A stretch of 42,646 bases of DNA from the NCBI GenBank assembly GCA_013215605.1, contig JABSQW010000009.1, positions 1 through 42,646 of the forward strand, written 5' to 3'. Of this stretch, positions 36,332 to 42,646 are shown one piece after another. Position 1 is the stretch's first letter, and every line of letters starts with the position of its first letter. The translations under genes and the position numbers were made by a program. The DNA comes from Myxococcales bacterium. Its GTDB lineage: Bacteria; Myxococcota_A; UBA9160; SMWR01. The notes under the pieces were generated by a model. The model saw nothing but the letters and a program-made list of their open reading frames with translations. It was not told the DNA's origin and did not search any database.

Positions 36332-36664
36332 TTAGATCTGTGCCGGCTCGGGAACGGGATCGCCACTCTTGGCGAACACTCGCACCTTCCGGTCGCCATC
36401 CCTCTGGACGCGCACCCGGCTCGGCTCGTTGCTGCTGGGATCGACGAGCATGACGTTGGAGGCGTCGACGTAGCCCTCGATCTCCACGATTCCACCGGTG
36501 CGGGCGCCCTTGCGTCCCGGCTTCAGGTGGTGCTTCTGCAGGCGGACCTTCTCCACGCGCAGCCTTCCGGCCTGACGATCGACCGCCAGCACGCGCCCCT
36601 GCTTGCCGCGGTCTGCGCCCGTGACGACCTGGACGAGGTCTCCCTTTCGAATTCGCATTGCCAT
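36332..36664 (-). CDS. rplX: 50S ribosomal protein L24 (outside the usual spc operon)
   Basis: A 110-residue L24, an early assembly protein of the large subunit. The KOW motif is in RKGDLVQVVTGADRGKQGRV, followed by KVRLQKHHLKPG, GGIVEIEGYVDASNVMLVDP and RKVRVFAKSGDPVP, a full-length family match. It is not flanked by rplN or rplE as in the spc operon, but by rpmG and a ferredoxin gene. The first ATG (36664) is chosen because GGAGG lies ten bases upstream; a second ATG at 36658 is in frame. A hairpin sits directly before the ribosome-binding site. Confidence 0.95.
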   Translation of the reverse strand: MAMRIRKGDLVQVVTGADRGKQGRVLAVDRQAGRLRVEKVRLQKHHLKPGRKGARTGGIVEIEGYVDASNVMLVDPSSNEPSRVRVQRDGDRKVRVFAKSGDPVPEPAQI

Positions 36665-36680
36665 GGAAATCGAGCCTCCG

Positions 36681-36698
36681 GCGAACGCATACGTTCGC
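36681..36698 (-). promoter_or_regulatory. Leader hairpin abutting the rplX ribosome-binding site
   Basis: GCGAACG and CGTTCGC form a perfect seven-base-pair stem with a four-base loop, and the 3' arm touches CGGAGG, the rplX ribosome-binding site. A protein binding this stem could control translation, as ribosomal proteins often do with their own mRNAs. This is inference from position only. Confidence 0.42.
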
Positions 36699-36830
36699 GT
36701 TGCGGGTAGTGGGGCGTCAACCCCTCCAGGGCGATTTCTTTGATGATTTTCGGGGATTTGTGGCGATCCACCAGTGGGAGGGGGATTATCGGAGCCGGCC
36801 CGCAATCGAGCGATCCGACCTTGGAGATCC

Positions 36831-38336
36831 ATGCCGCGATTGGTGAAATGCATTGGCATCGCGGTCTCGATGCTCGCGGTGTTGGGGGCGGGGGCGTGCT
36901 TCCTGCTACCCGAGCGCTTCGCGGTCAACGTTCCGCTGGGCTCGATGCTGACCGGGACGGGGCCAGGTGCCCCCACCAATGACCAATTTGCCACCCGGAT
37001 CCGCGTTCCGGACGGGTTCTCGGTCGGCCTGTACGCAACGGACATCGAGAACGCCCGATTCCTGCGCTTCACCTCCAGCGGCGACCTCCTCGTGAGCCAG
37101 CCGCGGCGCGGTGAGATCCTCCTCCTCGAACGCGATCGCAACGGCGACGGCCTGCCCGATGGGCGTCGCACCCTGCTCTCGGGACTCGATCGCTCCCTGG
37201 GGCTCGACCTGGATGACGGCTGGCTCTACATCGGCGAGGGCAGCGCCGTAGCGCGCGTGCGCTTCGACGCGGAGGCTGGCACCACAGTGGGCGACATCGA
37301 GCGAATCGTGACGGGAATCCCCGAAGGCGGCAACCACTGGACCCGGACGCTGCGCATCGGACCGGATGGCCACATCTACCTGTCGGTCGGCTCGAGTTGC
37401 AACGTCTGCGAAGAGTCCGACCCGCGCCGTGCGGCGATGCTCCGCTACCGGATCGACGGCTCCGGCGAGGAGATCTACGCCGCTGGGATGCGCAACTCGG
37501 TGGGCTTCGACTGGCGACCGGGCACGAACGAACTCTATGCCACCGACAACGGCCGCGACCTGCTGGGCGACGATTTCCCCCCGTGCGAGCTCAACCGCAT
37601 CGAACGGGGGGGCTTCTACGGCTGGCCCTACGCGAACGGCGACAACGCCCCCGATCCGGATTTCGGAGCGGGGAACGAAGCCAAGGTCCGCAGCGCCCGG
37701 GCGCCCGACCACGGCTTCCGCGCCCACAACGCACCGCTCGGCATGACGTTCGTCCGGGGCGACGCGGCGCCCGGCTACCGAGGTGCGGCGCTGGTCGCCC
37801 TCCACGGCTCGTGGAATCGCTCCGCGAAGGACGGCTACAAGGTGGTTTCGCTCCACTGGCCCAGCAACGGCCGCGCGGGTCCTCTCGAGGAGCGCGACTT
37901 CTTGTGGGGGCTCGAAGTCGACGACGACGTGATCGGCCGGCCCGTCGATGTGATCGAGGGTCCCGACGGTGCCTTCTACATCAGCGACGACTACGCGAAC
38001 TCCGTGTACCGCGTGGCGTACGGAAGCGCTGCCCGAGCCACGGCCGCCCCCGGCGCCGCCACGACGACCCGTGATCCCCTCGCCGCCGTTCAAGAGGCGG
38101 CCCGTCCGCACCTCGCGGCAACCGGCTCCGCCCTCTACGCCCGCCACGCCTGCGCGACCTGTCACGACCCCGCCACCGCCCGACCGGGCGTCGTGCCCGT
38201 CGTGCTCGAAGACCTCGCGACCCGCTACGACGTGCCGCGCATGATGTCGTTCCTCGCGGCACCGACGCCCCCGATGCCGGCCTTCGACCTGACCGAAGAC
38301 GATCGCCGCGCCCTGGCCGTGCATCTGCTTCGATAG
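36831..38336 (+). CDS. Sugar dehydrogenase beta-propeller (PQQ-type) fused to cytochrome c
   Basis: The 501-residue protein begins with a membrane anchor or signal (about 8-27). A propeller of the glucose/sorbosone dehydrogenase type follows: RVPDGFSVGLYATDIEN, LERDRNGDGLPDGRR, IPEGGNHWTRTLRIGPDGHI, YLSVGSSCN, GMRNSVGFDWRPGTNELYAT, DNGRDLLGDDFPPCELN, RGGFYGWPY and ALHGSWNRSAKDGYKV. The cytochrome c domain carries haem site CATCH at 441-445 and a likely axial methionine near 482 (PPMPAF). The fusion suggests oxidation of a sugar or aldehyde with direct transfer to the respiratory chain. The ATG follows GGAG. Cofactor PQQ is inferred from family; no PQQ synthesis gene is in the window. Confidence 0.9.
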   Translation: MPRLVKCIGIAVSMLAVLGAGACFLLPERFAVNVPLGSMLTGTGPGAPTNDQFATRIRVPDGFSVGLYATDIENARFLRFTSSGDLLVSQPRRGEILLLERDRNGDGLPDGRRTLLSGLDRSLGLDLDDGWLYIGEGSAVARVRFDAEAGTTVGDIERIVTGIPEGGNHWTRTLRIGPDGHIYLSVGSSCNVCEESDPRRAAMLRYRIDGSGEEIYAAGMRNSVGFDWRPGTNELYATDNGRDLLGDDFPPCELNRIERGGFYGWPYANGDNAPDPDFGAGNEAKVRSARAPDHGFRAHNAPLGMTFVRGDAAPGYRGAALVALHGSWNRSAKDGYKVVSLHWPSNGRAGPLEERDFLWGLEVDDDVIGRPVDVIEGPDGAFYISDDYANSVYRVAYGSAARATAAPGAATTTRDPLAAVQEAARPHLAATGSALYARHACATCHDPATARPGVVPVVLEDLATRYDVPRMMSFLAAPTPPMPAFDLTEDDRRALAVHLLR

Positions 38337-38345
38337 TTTGGCTGG

Positions 38346-38379
38346 GTAGCGGCGAGCAAAACCCGCTTGCCCGCGCTAC
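38346..38379. terminator. Imperfect hairpin between convergent genes
   Basis: GTAGCG...CGCTAC outer arms enclose a second stem GCGAGC...GCTTGC with a short bulge and an A-rich loop. It starts ten bases after the dehydrogenase stop and covers the flippase stop codon, a position expected for a shared terminator. A T-tract is missing on both strands. Confidence 0.3.
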
Positions 38380-39815
38380 GACGACGCGCGGCGCGCGGTG
38401 CGGACGATCTCGCGCAGCTCATCGCGCGGCAGCAATCCGAGCCCCACCGCAAGGGCCGCGTAGGCGACCGGGAAGGCGACCGCCACGGCCACGCGCTCGG
38501 CACCACCACCCGACCACGTCGCGGCCGGCCACGCGGCGAGCATCGGGAGCAGCAGCGCCAGCGTGCGGCCGAGGGGAAGCCAGAGGCCGCCGCGCCAGCC
38601 GAGACTCGTGTACGCGAACGCGAAGAAGAACGCGCCGGCTGCCGCGTAGACGGCGGAGATGCGAAACGCGGCGCCGTCGTTCGGTCCTTCCACCACCCAC
38701 AGCAGGCCGACCACGGTCGTGAGGGCGTAGAGGAAGCTGTTCGTGGACCCCACCCGCGGCAGCTCGCGCACGAAGAGCAGCCCGTTGCAGCTCGCGCCGC
38801 AGCAGAAAAAGGCGGTGGCCACGAGGATCAGGGTCGCGCAGGAGTAGACGGGCGCGAAGGCATCGGTGAGCACGAAGCCGACGATCGCCTCGCCGAGGAG
38901 CGCCCAGATCACCACGACGAGCGACAGCGACGCCGCGCTGTAGCGCATCATCACACTGCCCCAGTAGGCGAGACGCTCGTCTTGCCCCGCGGCCTGCAGC
39001 TCCGACAGGATGGGCATGAGCGATCTTCGCGCCGAGATGAAGAGCACCTGAAGCAAGCTGTAGAGCTGCACCGAGATCCCGAGGTAGCCGGCCTCCTCTC
39101 GCGTCACCCAGCTCGCTACCGCGAATACCGAGAACTGCACCTGGAACATCGACGAGAGCGCCCCCACGAACGTGGCGGCCGCAAAGGGTGCGTGGGGGCG
39201 GAGCATCGACCAGTCGAAACGCGCCGGCGACACGGGAGCGACGCGGCGCAGCAGGCGAAAGGCCGACACGAGCAGGCCGCCCTGCAGCACGGTCATCCCG
39301 GTGAAGGCGCCGAGCATACCGAAGCCTGGAAACAGGAAGATCACCGCCGGCAGTGTCAGCGCCGCCCGGGCGAAGTCGAGCGCTGCGAGACCGCCCACGC
39401 GACCCAGCGGAAGCAGCAGACTCTTCGTCGCCTCGAGCGCGAAGCGGAGCAACGCGAACACACCGAGCATCCCGCACAGAGAGGCTCCCACCCCGAGCTG
39501 CGGCGAGAGGAGGATCCAGACCATCAGCACCGCACTGCCCACGACGGCGAGGGCGACCCGGGCGGTCCAGAGGGTTGCCGCGAGGGTCTCCGCCGGGGCG
39601 CGATCCGCCCGTTGCCAGAGCGGTGCGAGGAAGCGCACCTCGACCGTGGGCAGACCGAACGCCGAGCCCGTCTGCACGATGGAGACCACCGCCATGATGG
39701 CTGCGAAGAGTCCGTAGTCCTCGGCGCCCAGCACACGGGGAATCAAGAATGCCGACACCACCAGTACGGCCTGGGTGGCGAGCCTCCCCGACGTCATCAC
39801 CGCGAGGTTGCGCAC
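38376..39815 (-). CDS. Polysaccharide flippase (MATE/MOP superfamily, Wzx-like)
   Basis: A 479-residue membrane protein with about 12-14 hydrophobic helices, beginning RNLAVMTSGRLATQAVLVVS and GLFAAIMAVVSIVQTGSAFG. Such transporters move lipid-linked glycans across the inner membrane. The third helix pair, ALLRFALEATKSLLLPLGRV, resembles the Polysacc_synt family. The GTG at 39815 is a conservative start. A CTG at 39854 is also possible: it has GGAGG seven bases upstream and overlaps the sulfotransferase stop (CTGA), like the other junctions in this cluster. The last helices end in a short basic tail. Together with the glycosyltransferase and sulfotransferases it suggests export of a sulfated polysaccharide. 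Confidence 0.88.
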   Translation of the reverse strand: MRNLAVMTSGRLATQAVLVVSAFLIPRVLGAEDYGLFAAIMAVVSIVQTGSAFGLPTVEVRFLAPLWQRADRAPAETLAATLWTARVALAVVGSAVLMVWILLSPQLGVGASLCGMLGVFALLRFALEATKSLLLPLGRVGGLAALDFARAALTLPAVIFLFPGFGMLGAFTGMTVLQGGLLVSAFRLLRRVAPVSPARFDWSMLRPHAPFAAATFVGALSSMFQVQFSVFAVASWVTREEAGYLGISVQLYSLLQVLFISARRSLMPILSELQAAGQDERLAYWGSVMMRYSAASLSLVVVIWALLGEAIVGFVLTDAFAPVYSCATLILVATAFFCCGASCNGLLFVRELPRVGSTNSFLYALTTVVGLLWVVEGPNDGAAFRISAVYAAAGAFFFAFAYTSLGWRGGLWLPLGRTLALLLPMLAAWPAATWSGGGAERVAVAVAFPVAYAALAVGLGLLPRDELREIVRTARRASS

Positions 39816-39850
39816 GCCCCGTTCGGCGTGCTGGTCTCCGCTCGGGGTCG

Positions 39851-40687
39851 TCAGCGCCAGGCCTCCGCGGGGCCGCCGAGTCGATCGGCCACACCCCGGA
39901 TCTCGTCGGCGTAGAGCGCGCGAAGGTGTTCGCGGAAGGCGTCGGGCAGCGGTGCCGACAAGCCGGGTTTGATCTGATCGCTGTACGGAAACGTCGACCA
40001 GTCGACATCGGTGCGCGCCCCGATGTGCTCGAGAATGCCCGTCAAGAGCTCTCGCGGCCGCTCGCGGATCGATTCGAAGAAAACCACGTGGAGCGCCGAC
40101 GCCGGGAACACGGACAACCAGCGGTCGAGGATGGACACGTAGCTGCCGTTGCGGCGCGCGCTCGGCGAGGCGAAGTGCGCGAAGAACTCCCACTCGGGAA
40201 CATCCTCGACACGGCGCTGCTTCGTGTCGGCGAGGTCCATCACGGCGTGCGACCAGGCGCGATCGATCGGGTTGCGGAGGATGAGCACGAGCTTCACGTC
40301 CGGCAGGAGCTTGCGGATGAAGCGGATTCGCGAAACGCCAAGCGCGCCGTAGCCCGGGGTGATGTCTCCGGTGAAATGGTCGCCCGCGGGCGCGAAGAAT
40401 TCCGCGTACTGCGCGGGACTCATGTAGAACCTCGCGTCGAAGAAGCGGATCTCCTTGATGTGCGGGGGGAAGTAGAAGTCGGGGTGGTGCTGGAGGTTCT
40501 GATGGAGCCAGGTCGTCCCGGCCTTCTGCGCGCCGATGCCGAGAAAGTCCGGCAGGCGGAGCCCTGCTGTCGAGCGCAGACCCAGGCTGTAGAGCCACTT
40601 CTCTGGGAGCGCGTGAGGGCGGCGCAGCCACTCCGAGGCGAGCTTCGCTGCGTTGGCGATCTTCTCGGTCTTGCGAACCGTCGTCAC
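39851..40687 (-). CDS. Sulfotransferase (Sulfotransfer_1-like)
   Basis: A 278-residue PAPS-dependent sulfotransferase. The 5'-phosphosulfate loop is GIGAQKAGTTWLHQNLQHHP and the 3'-phosphate site is VLILRNPIDRAWSHAVMD. The segment FPPHIKEIRFFDARFY recalls glycosaminoglycan-type sulfotransferases (KExxFFD), so a sugar acceptor is likely. GSYVSILDRWLSVFP and HVVFFESIRERPRELL complete the fold. The GTG at 40687 follows GGGGGGAG and overlaps the preceding gene (GTGA). No signal peptide is visible, so it acts in the cytoplasm before export. Confidence 0.9.
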   Translation of the reverse strand: MTTVRKTEKIANAAKLASEWLRRPHALPEKWLYSLGLRSTAGLRLPDFLGIGAQKAGTTWLHQNLQHHPDFYFPPHIKEIRFFDARFYMSPAQYAEFFAPAGDHFTGDITPGYGALGVSRIRFIRKLLPDVKLVLILRNPIDRAWSHAVMDLADTKQRRVEDVPEWEFFAHFASPSARRNGSYVSILDRWLSVFPASALHVVFFESIRERPRELLTGILEHIGARTDVDWSTFPYSDQIKPGLSAPLPDAFREHLRALYADEIRGVADRLGGPAEAWR

Positions 40688-41703
40688 GGCTCGCTCCCCC
40701 CCACAGCGCCCGAGTCGCGGCTGCGACGCGGGCCGCGCTTCCGCACCGCTGCACCGCTGATCACCTCGAGGGCCCACGGAACGCGATCGCGCAGCCGCGC
40801 GAGCAGGAGCGCGGCAGCACCGAGAGCCGGAGCTGCGCGCGTGTAGCCGAGTCCTTCGAGGTGCTCCCCGGCCGCTCGCTCGATCAGTGCAATCTGTATG
40901 GGCGAGAGCTTCTCCCGCCAGGCCTCGAGCCGACCGGGATCGAGCGGGCGCAGGGTATTGAGCTTCCAGCTCTCGGACGGGTCGAAGCCGAGTTCGCTCC
41001 CGGGTCGCTCGTAGTAGCGCAGCATCGCGGGATCGAAGTCCTCGCCGAGGAACTCGCAGACACCGCGCAGGGTCGATTCCGGATCGGTGACGAGATCCTC
41101 GTAGCGAAGCATCATGTATCGGTGGGGCGGTAGCGATCGCTCGAGCTCCCGGTGCTCATCGATCACACGGCGCCAGCGGCGGCCGATCTGGTCGACGGAT
41201 CGCGCTCCCCAGACCGCACCGAGCTCGGAGCTCACCACACCTCGCGGGTCGCGCAGGCTCGCGATGAAGCGCGCCTTCGGGAAGCAGCGTGCCATCTCCG
41301 GGACACAGTGGATGTGTCCCGGACTCTTGTCGCCCACGCGGGTTTTTTGGCGCGGGCGCGCCCAGGCGGTGAGCAGCGCGACGAGCAGATCCGCGTAGTC
41401 GGCGCCGGTTTCGGGCAGCTCGGCGGCGATCGCGGCGGGGTCGAGCTTCAGGTCGCGGATCGAGCAGTCGACCGAGCCGAGGAATGCAATGGCCTGCTCT
41501 CGTCCGGCGGGAGTGGCGAGATCGCCGAGGGTCTCGCGCTTTGGCCAGACCTCCTGGAAGTACTGCGTCTCGGGCGGGACCGTGATCGCGGGATGGGTAT
41601 TCAACATCGACTGCAGGAGCGTCGTGCCACCCCGGTGGTTTCCCACCACGAAGAACAGTCCGTCGCGAATCGCGCCGCCCAGCCTGTTCGGGGCCCCGCT
41701 CAC
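40684..41703 (-). CDS. Sulfotransferase (Sulfotransfer_3-like)
   Basis: A 339-residue PAPS-dependent sulfotransferase of a type different from its neighbour. The 5'-phosphosulfate loop is FVVGNHRGGTTLLQSMLNTH and the 3'-phosphate site is FIASLRDPRGVVSSELGAVW. YMMLRYEDLVTDPESTLRGV and CEFLGEDFDPAMLRYYE are typical of the family. The last 60 residues (from about RAAPALGAAALLLARLRDRV) are hydrophobic and basic and may touch the membrane. The GTG at 41703 overlaps the glycosyltransferase stop (GTGA). Two sulfotransferases suggest two sulfated positions or sugars on one glycan. Confidence 0.9.
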   Translation of the reverse strand: MSGAPNRLGGAIRDGLFFVVGNHRGGTTLLQSMLNTHPAITVPPETQYFQEVWPKRETLGDLATPAGREQAIAFLGSVDCSIRDLKLDPAAIAAELPETGADYADLLVALLTAWARPRQKTRVGDKSPGHIHCVPEMARCFPKARFIASLRDPRGVVSSELGAVWGARSVDQIGRRWRRVIDEHRELERSLPPHRYMMLRYEDLVTDPESTLRGVCEFLGEDFDPAMLRYYERPGSELGFDPSESWKLNTLRPLDPGRLEAWREKLSPIQIALIERAAGEHLEGLGYTRAAPALGAAALLLARLRDRVPWALEVISGAAVRKRGPRRSRDSGAVGGSEP

Positions 41704-42646
41704 GGGCGCGCGCCGATGACGTCTCGAAACAGGGCGAGGTGCTCTTCGGCCGTGCGCGCCCAGGAGAAGCCCGCCGCGCGTTCGAGGCCGCGGGCGCACA
41801 GGTCGTCGCGGAGCGCGGAATCGCCGGCGAGGCGCGCGAGGGCTTCGCTGATCGCGCCCAGCGAGCGCGGATCCACGAGCAGCGCGGCGTCGGACGCCAC
41901 CTCGGGACAGGCGGTCACGTTCGAAGTGAGCACCGGGCAGCCGCAAGCCATGGCTTCGAGGATCGGCATCCCGAACGTCTCGTGCAAGGATGGAAAGACG
42001 AAGGCGAGCGCACCGCGGTACCAGCGTGCGAGCTCGTCGGGGTCGAGGCCGTGTACCACCCAGTGGACGCCGGGATGCTCCGGGGGGCGGCCGGGAACAC
42101 CGGGAACCACCAGGACGAGGTCCGGCCGACCGGCCTCGGCGAGCCCGGCGTACGCCGCGAGCAGGCGCTCGAGGTTCTTCTTGCGCTGGAAGCTCGACAC
42201 GTGAAGGAAATAGGGGCGCTCCCGCTCGTGGGCCTCGCCCGCGACCCGAAAAACGGCGTGGTCGACGCCGTGGTGGATCGCGCTGACCTTCGCGTCGGGC
42301 AGATCGAAGGCGCGCGCGACCTCTTCGGCGCCGAACCGCGACACCGCGACCAGCTTCGCCAGGCCCGGTCCAAAGCGCCGCCATTCGAAGACCCGCCGTC
42401 GCTTGGTGATCTCGAGAGCGACGCGTTCGCGTACGCCGCGCGCCAGCTCCGCGGCGGGCAGCGAAAAGGCGCGCACACCGTGCATCGTGCCGACGATGGG
42501 AGGTGCGCCCCTCCCGTCCGAACCCGCCCGCCCCATGAGGCGGAGCAGTACGCGCGGCACCTTCGCGAGACCGAGTCCCGGATCCCAGACGAGATCGCTG
42601 CCGGACGGCACCGGACCCTCGAGGGGAAACGCAAGCACCTCGACAT
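41700..42646 (-). CDS. Glycosyltransferase family 4 (N-terminus beyond window)
   Basis: The visible 315 or so codons are open through the right edge, so the N-terminal acceptor-binding part is incomplete. The visible part has TMHGVRAFSLP, LVAVSRFGAEEVARAF, HHGVDHAVF, FLHVSSFQRKKNLERLLAAY, VVHGLDPDELARWYRGALAF, and the GT4 donor site VFPSLHETFGMPILEAMACG with its E-x7-E glutamates, followed by CPVLTSN. GTs of this type transfer a sugar from an activated donor with retention. It is first of the visible genes in the glycan cluster. A GTG at 42638 exists but is probably internal because the fold begins earlier. Confidence 0.9.
   Translation of the reverse strand, partial: VEVLAFPLEGPVPSGSDLVWDPGLGLAKVPRVLLRLMGRAGSDGRGAPPIVGTMHGVRAFSLPAAELARGVRERVALEITKRRRVFEWRRFGPGLAKLVAVSRFGAEEVARAFDLPDAKVSAIHHGVDHAVFRVAGEAHERERPYFLHVSSFQRKKNLERLLAAYAGLAEAGRPDLVLVVPGVPGRPPEHPGVHWVVHGLDPDELARWYRGALAFVFPSLHETFGMPILEAMACGCPVLTSNVTACPEVASDAALLVDPRSLGAISEALARLAGDSALRDDLCARGLERAAGFSWARTAEEHLALFRDVIGARP

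Noticed and set aside
36523-36771. 82-codon frame overlapping the rplX start
   Set aside because: Out of frame with L24, whose full-length match and ribosome-binding site are clear; the peptide has no family resemblance.
1-42646. CRISPR array, prophage or integrated element
   Set aside because: No regularly spaced repeats, integrase, attachment-site duplication or phage structural genes were visible.

Overview
This 42.6-kb window is a high-GC, gene-dense chromosomal segment of a Gram-negative bacterium. LpxC (lipid A synthesis), a lipoprotein multiheme cytochrome, PilZ, a membrane Ser/Thr kinase and very long TPR proteins together suggest a deltaproteobacterial-type lineage (Myxococcota, Desulfobacterota or Binatota-like). 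The exact phylum is inference. About 28 genes have family-level assignments. No tRNA, rRNA, CRISPR array, integrase or transposase was found, so most of the window looks like core chromosome. The right-hand end is an accessory surface-glycan cluster.

Layout. (1) 1-6262, minus strand: a translation/transcription operon read rimP - nusA - infB - DUF503 (ylxP-like) - rbfA - truB; truB runs off the left edge. (2) 6556-8381, minus: pyrK-pyrD, the two subunits of an NAD-linked dihydroorotate dehydrogenase. (3) 8617-16599, plus: one 7,983-bp gene for a 2,660-residue TPR protein, then a sugar-nucleotide epimerase/dehydratase-like gene to 17771. (4) 17785-25111, minus: yebC - ruvC - ruvA - ruvB - membrane TPR/kinase - lpxC - pilZ. 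(5) 25327-31216, plus: a DnaK paralogue with a disordered acidic tail instead of the usual lid, its J-domain partner, a thioredoxin/octaheme cytochrome lipoprotein, a small ORF matching an enoyl-CoA hydratase C-terminus, and a family-4 uracil-DNA glycosylase. (6) 31230-36664: DUF3604 protein, SDR oxidoreductase, purE, aroE, then rplX - rpmG - 7Fe ferredoxin on the minus strand. (7) 36831-38336, plus: an anchored sugar-dehydrogenase beta-propeller fused to cytochrome c. (8) 38376-42646, minus: glycosyltransferase - sulfotransferase - sulfotransferase - flippase, probably making and exporting a sulfated surface glycan; the glycosyltransferase is cut by the right edge.

Many adjacent genes overlap by four bases in an NTGA arrangement (infB/DUF503, pyrK/pyrD, ruvC/ruvA, ruvA/ruvB and the glycan cluster), which implies translational coupling. 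The most unusual items are the lid-less DnaK plus J-protein pair with a 9-N9-9 inverted repeat upstream, the thioredoxin/octaheme fusion, the membrane-anchored solenoid kinase between ruvB and lpxC, the giant TPR protein, an rplX gene outside its usual operon, and the sulfated-glycan cluster. All functional statements come from motif reading; no database search was possible.
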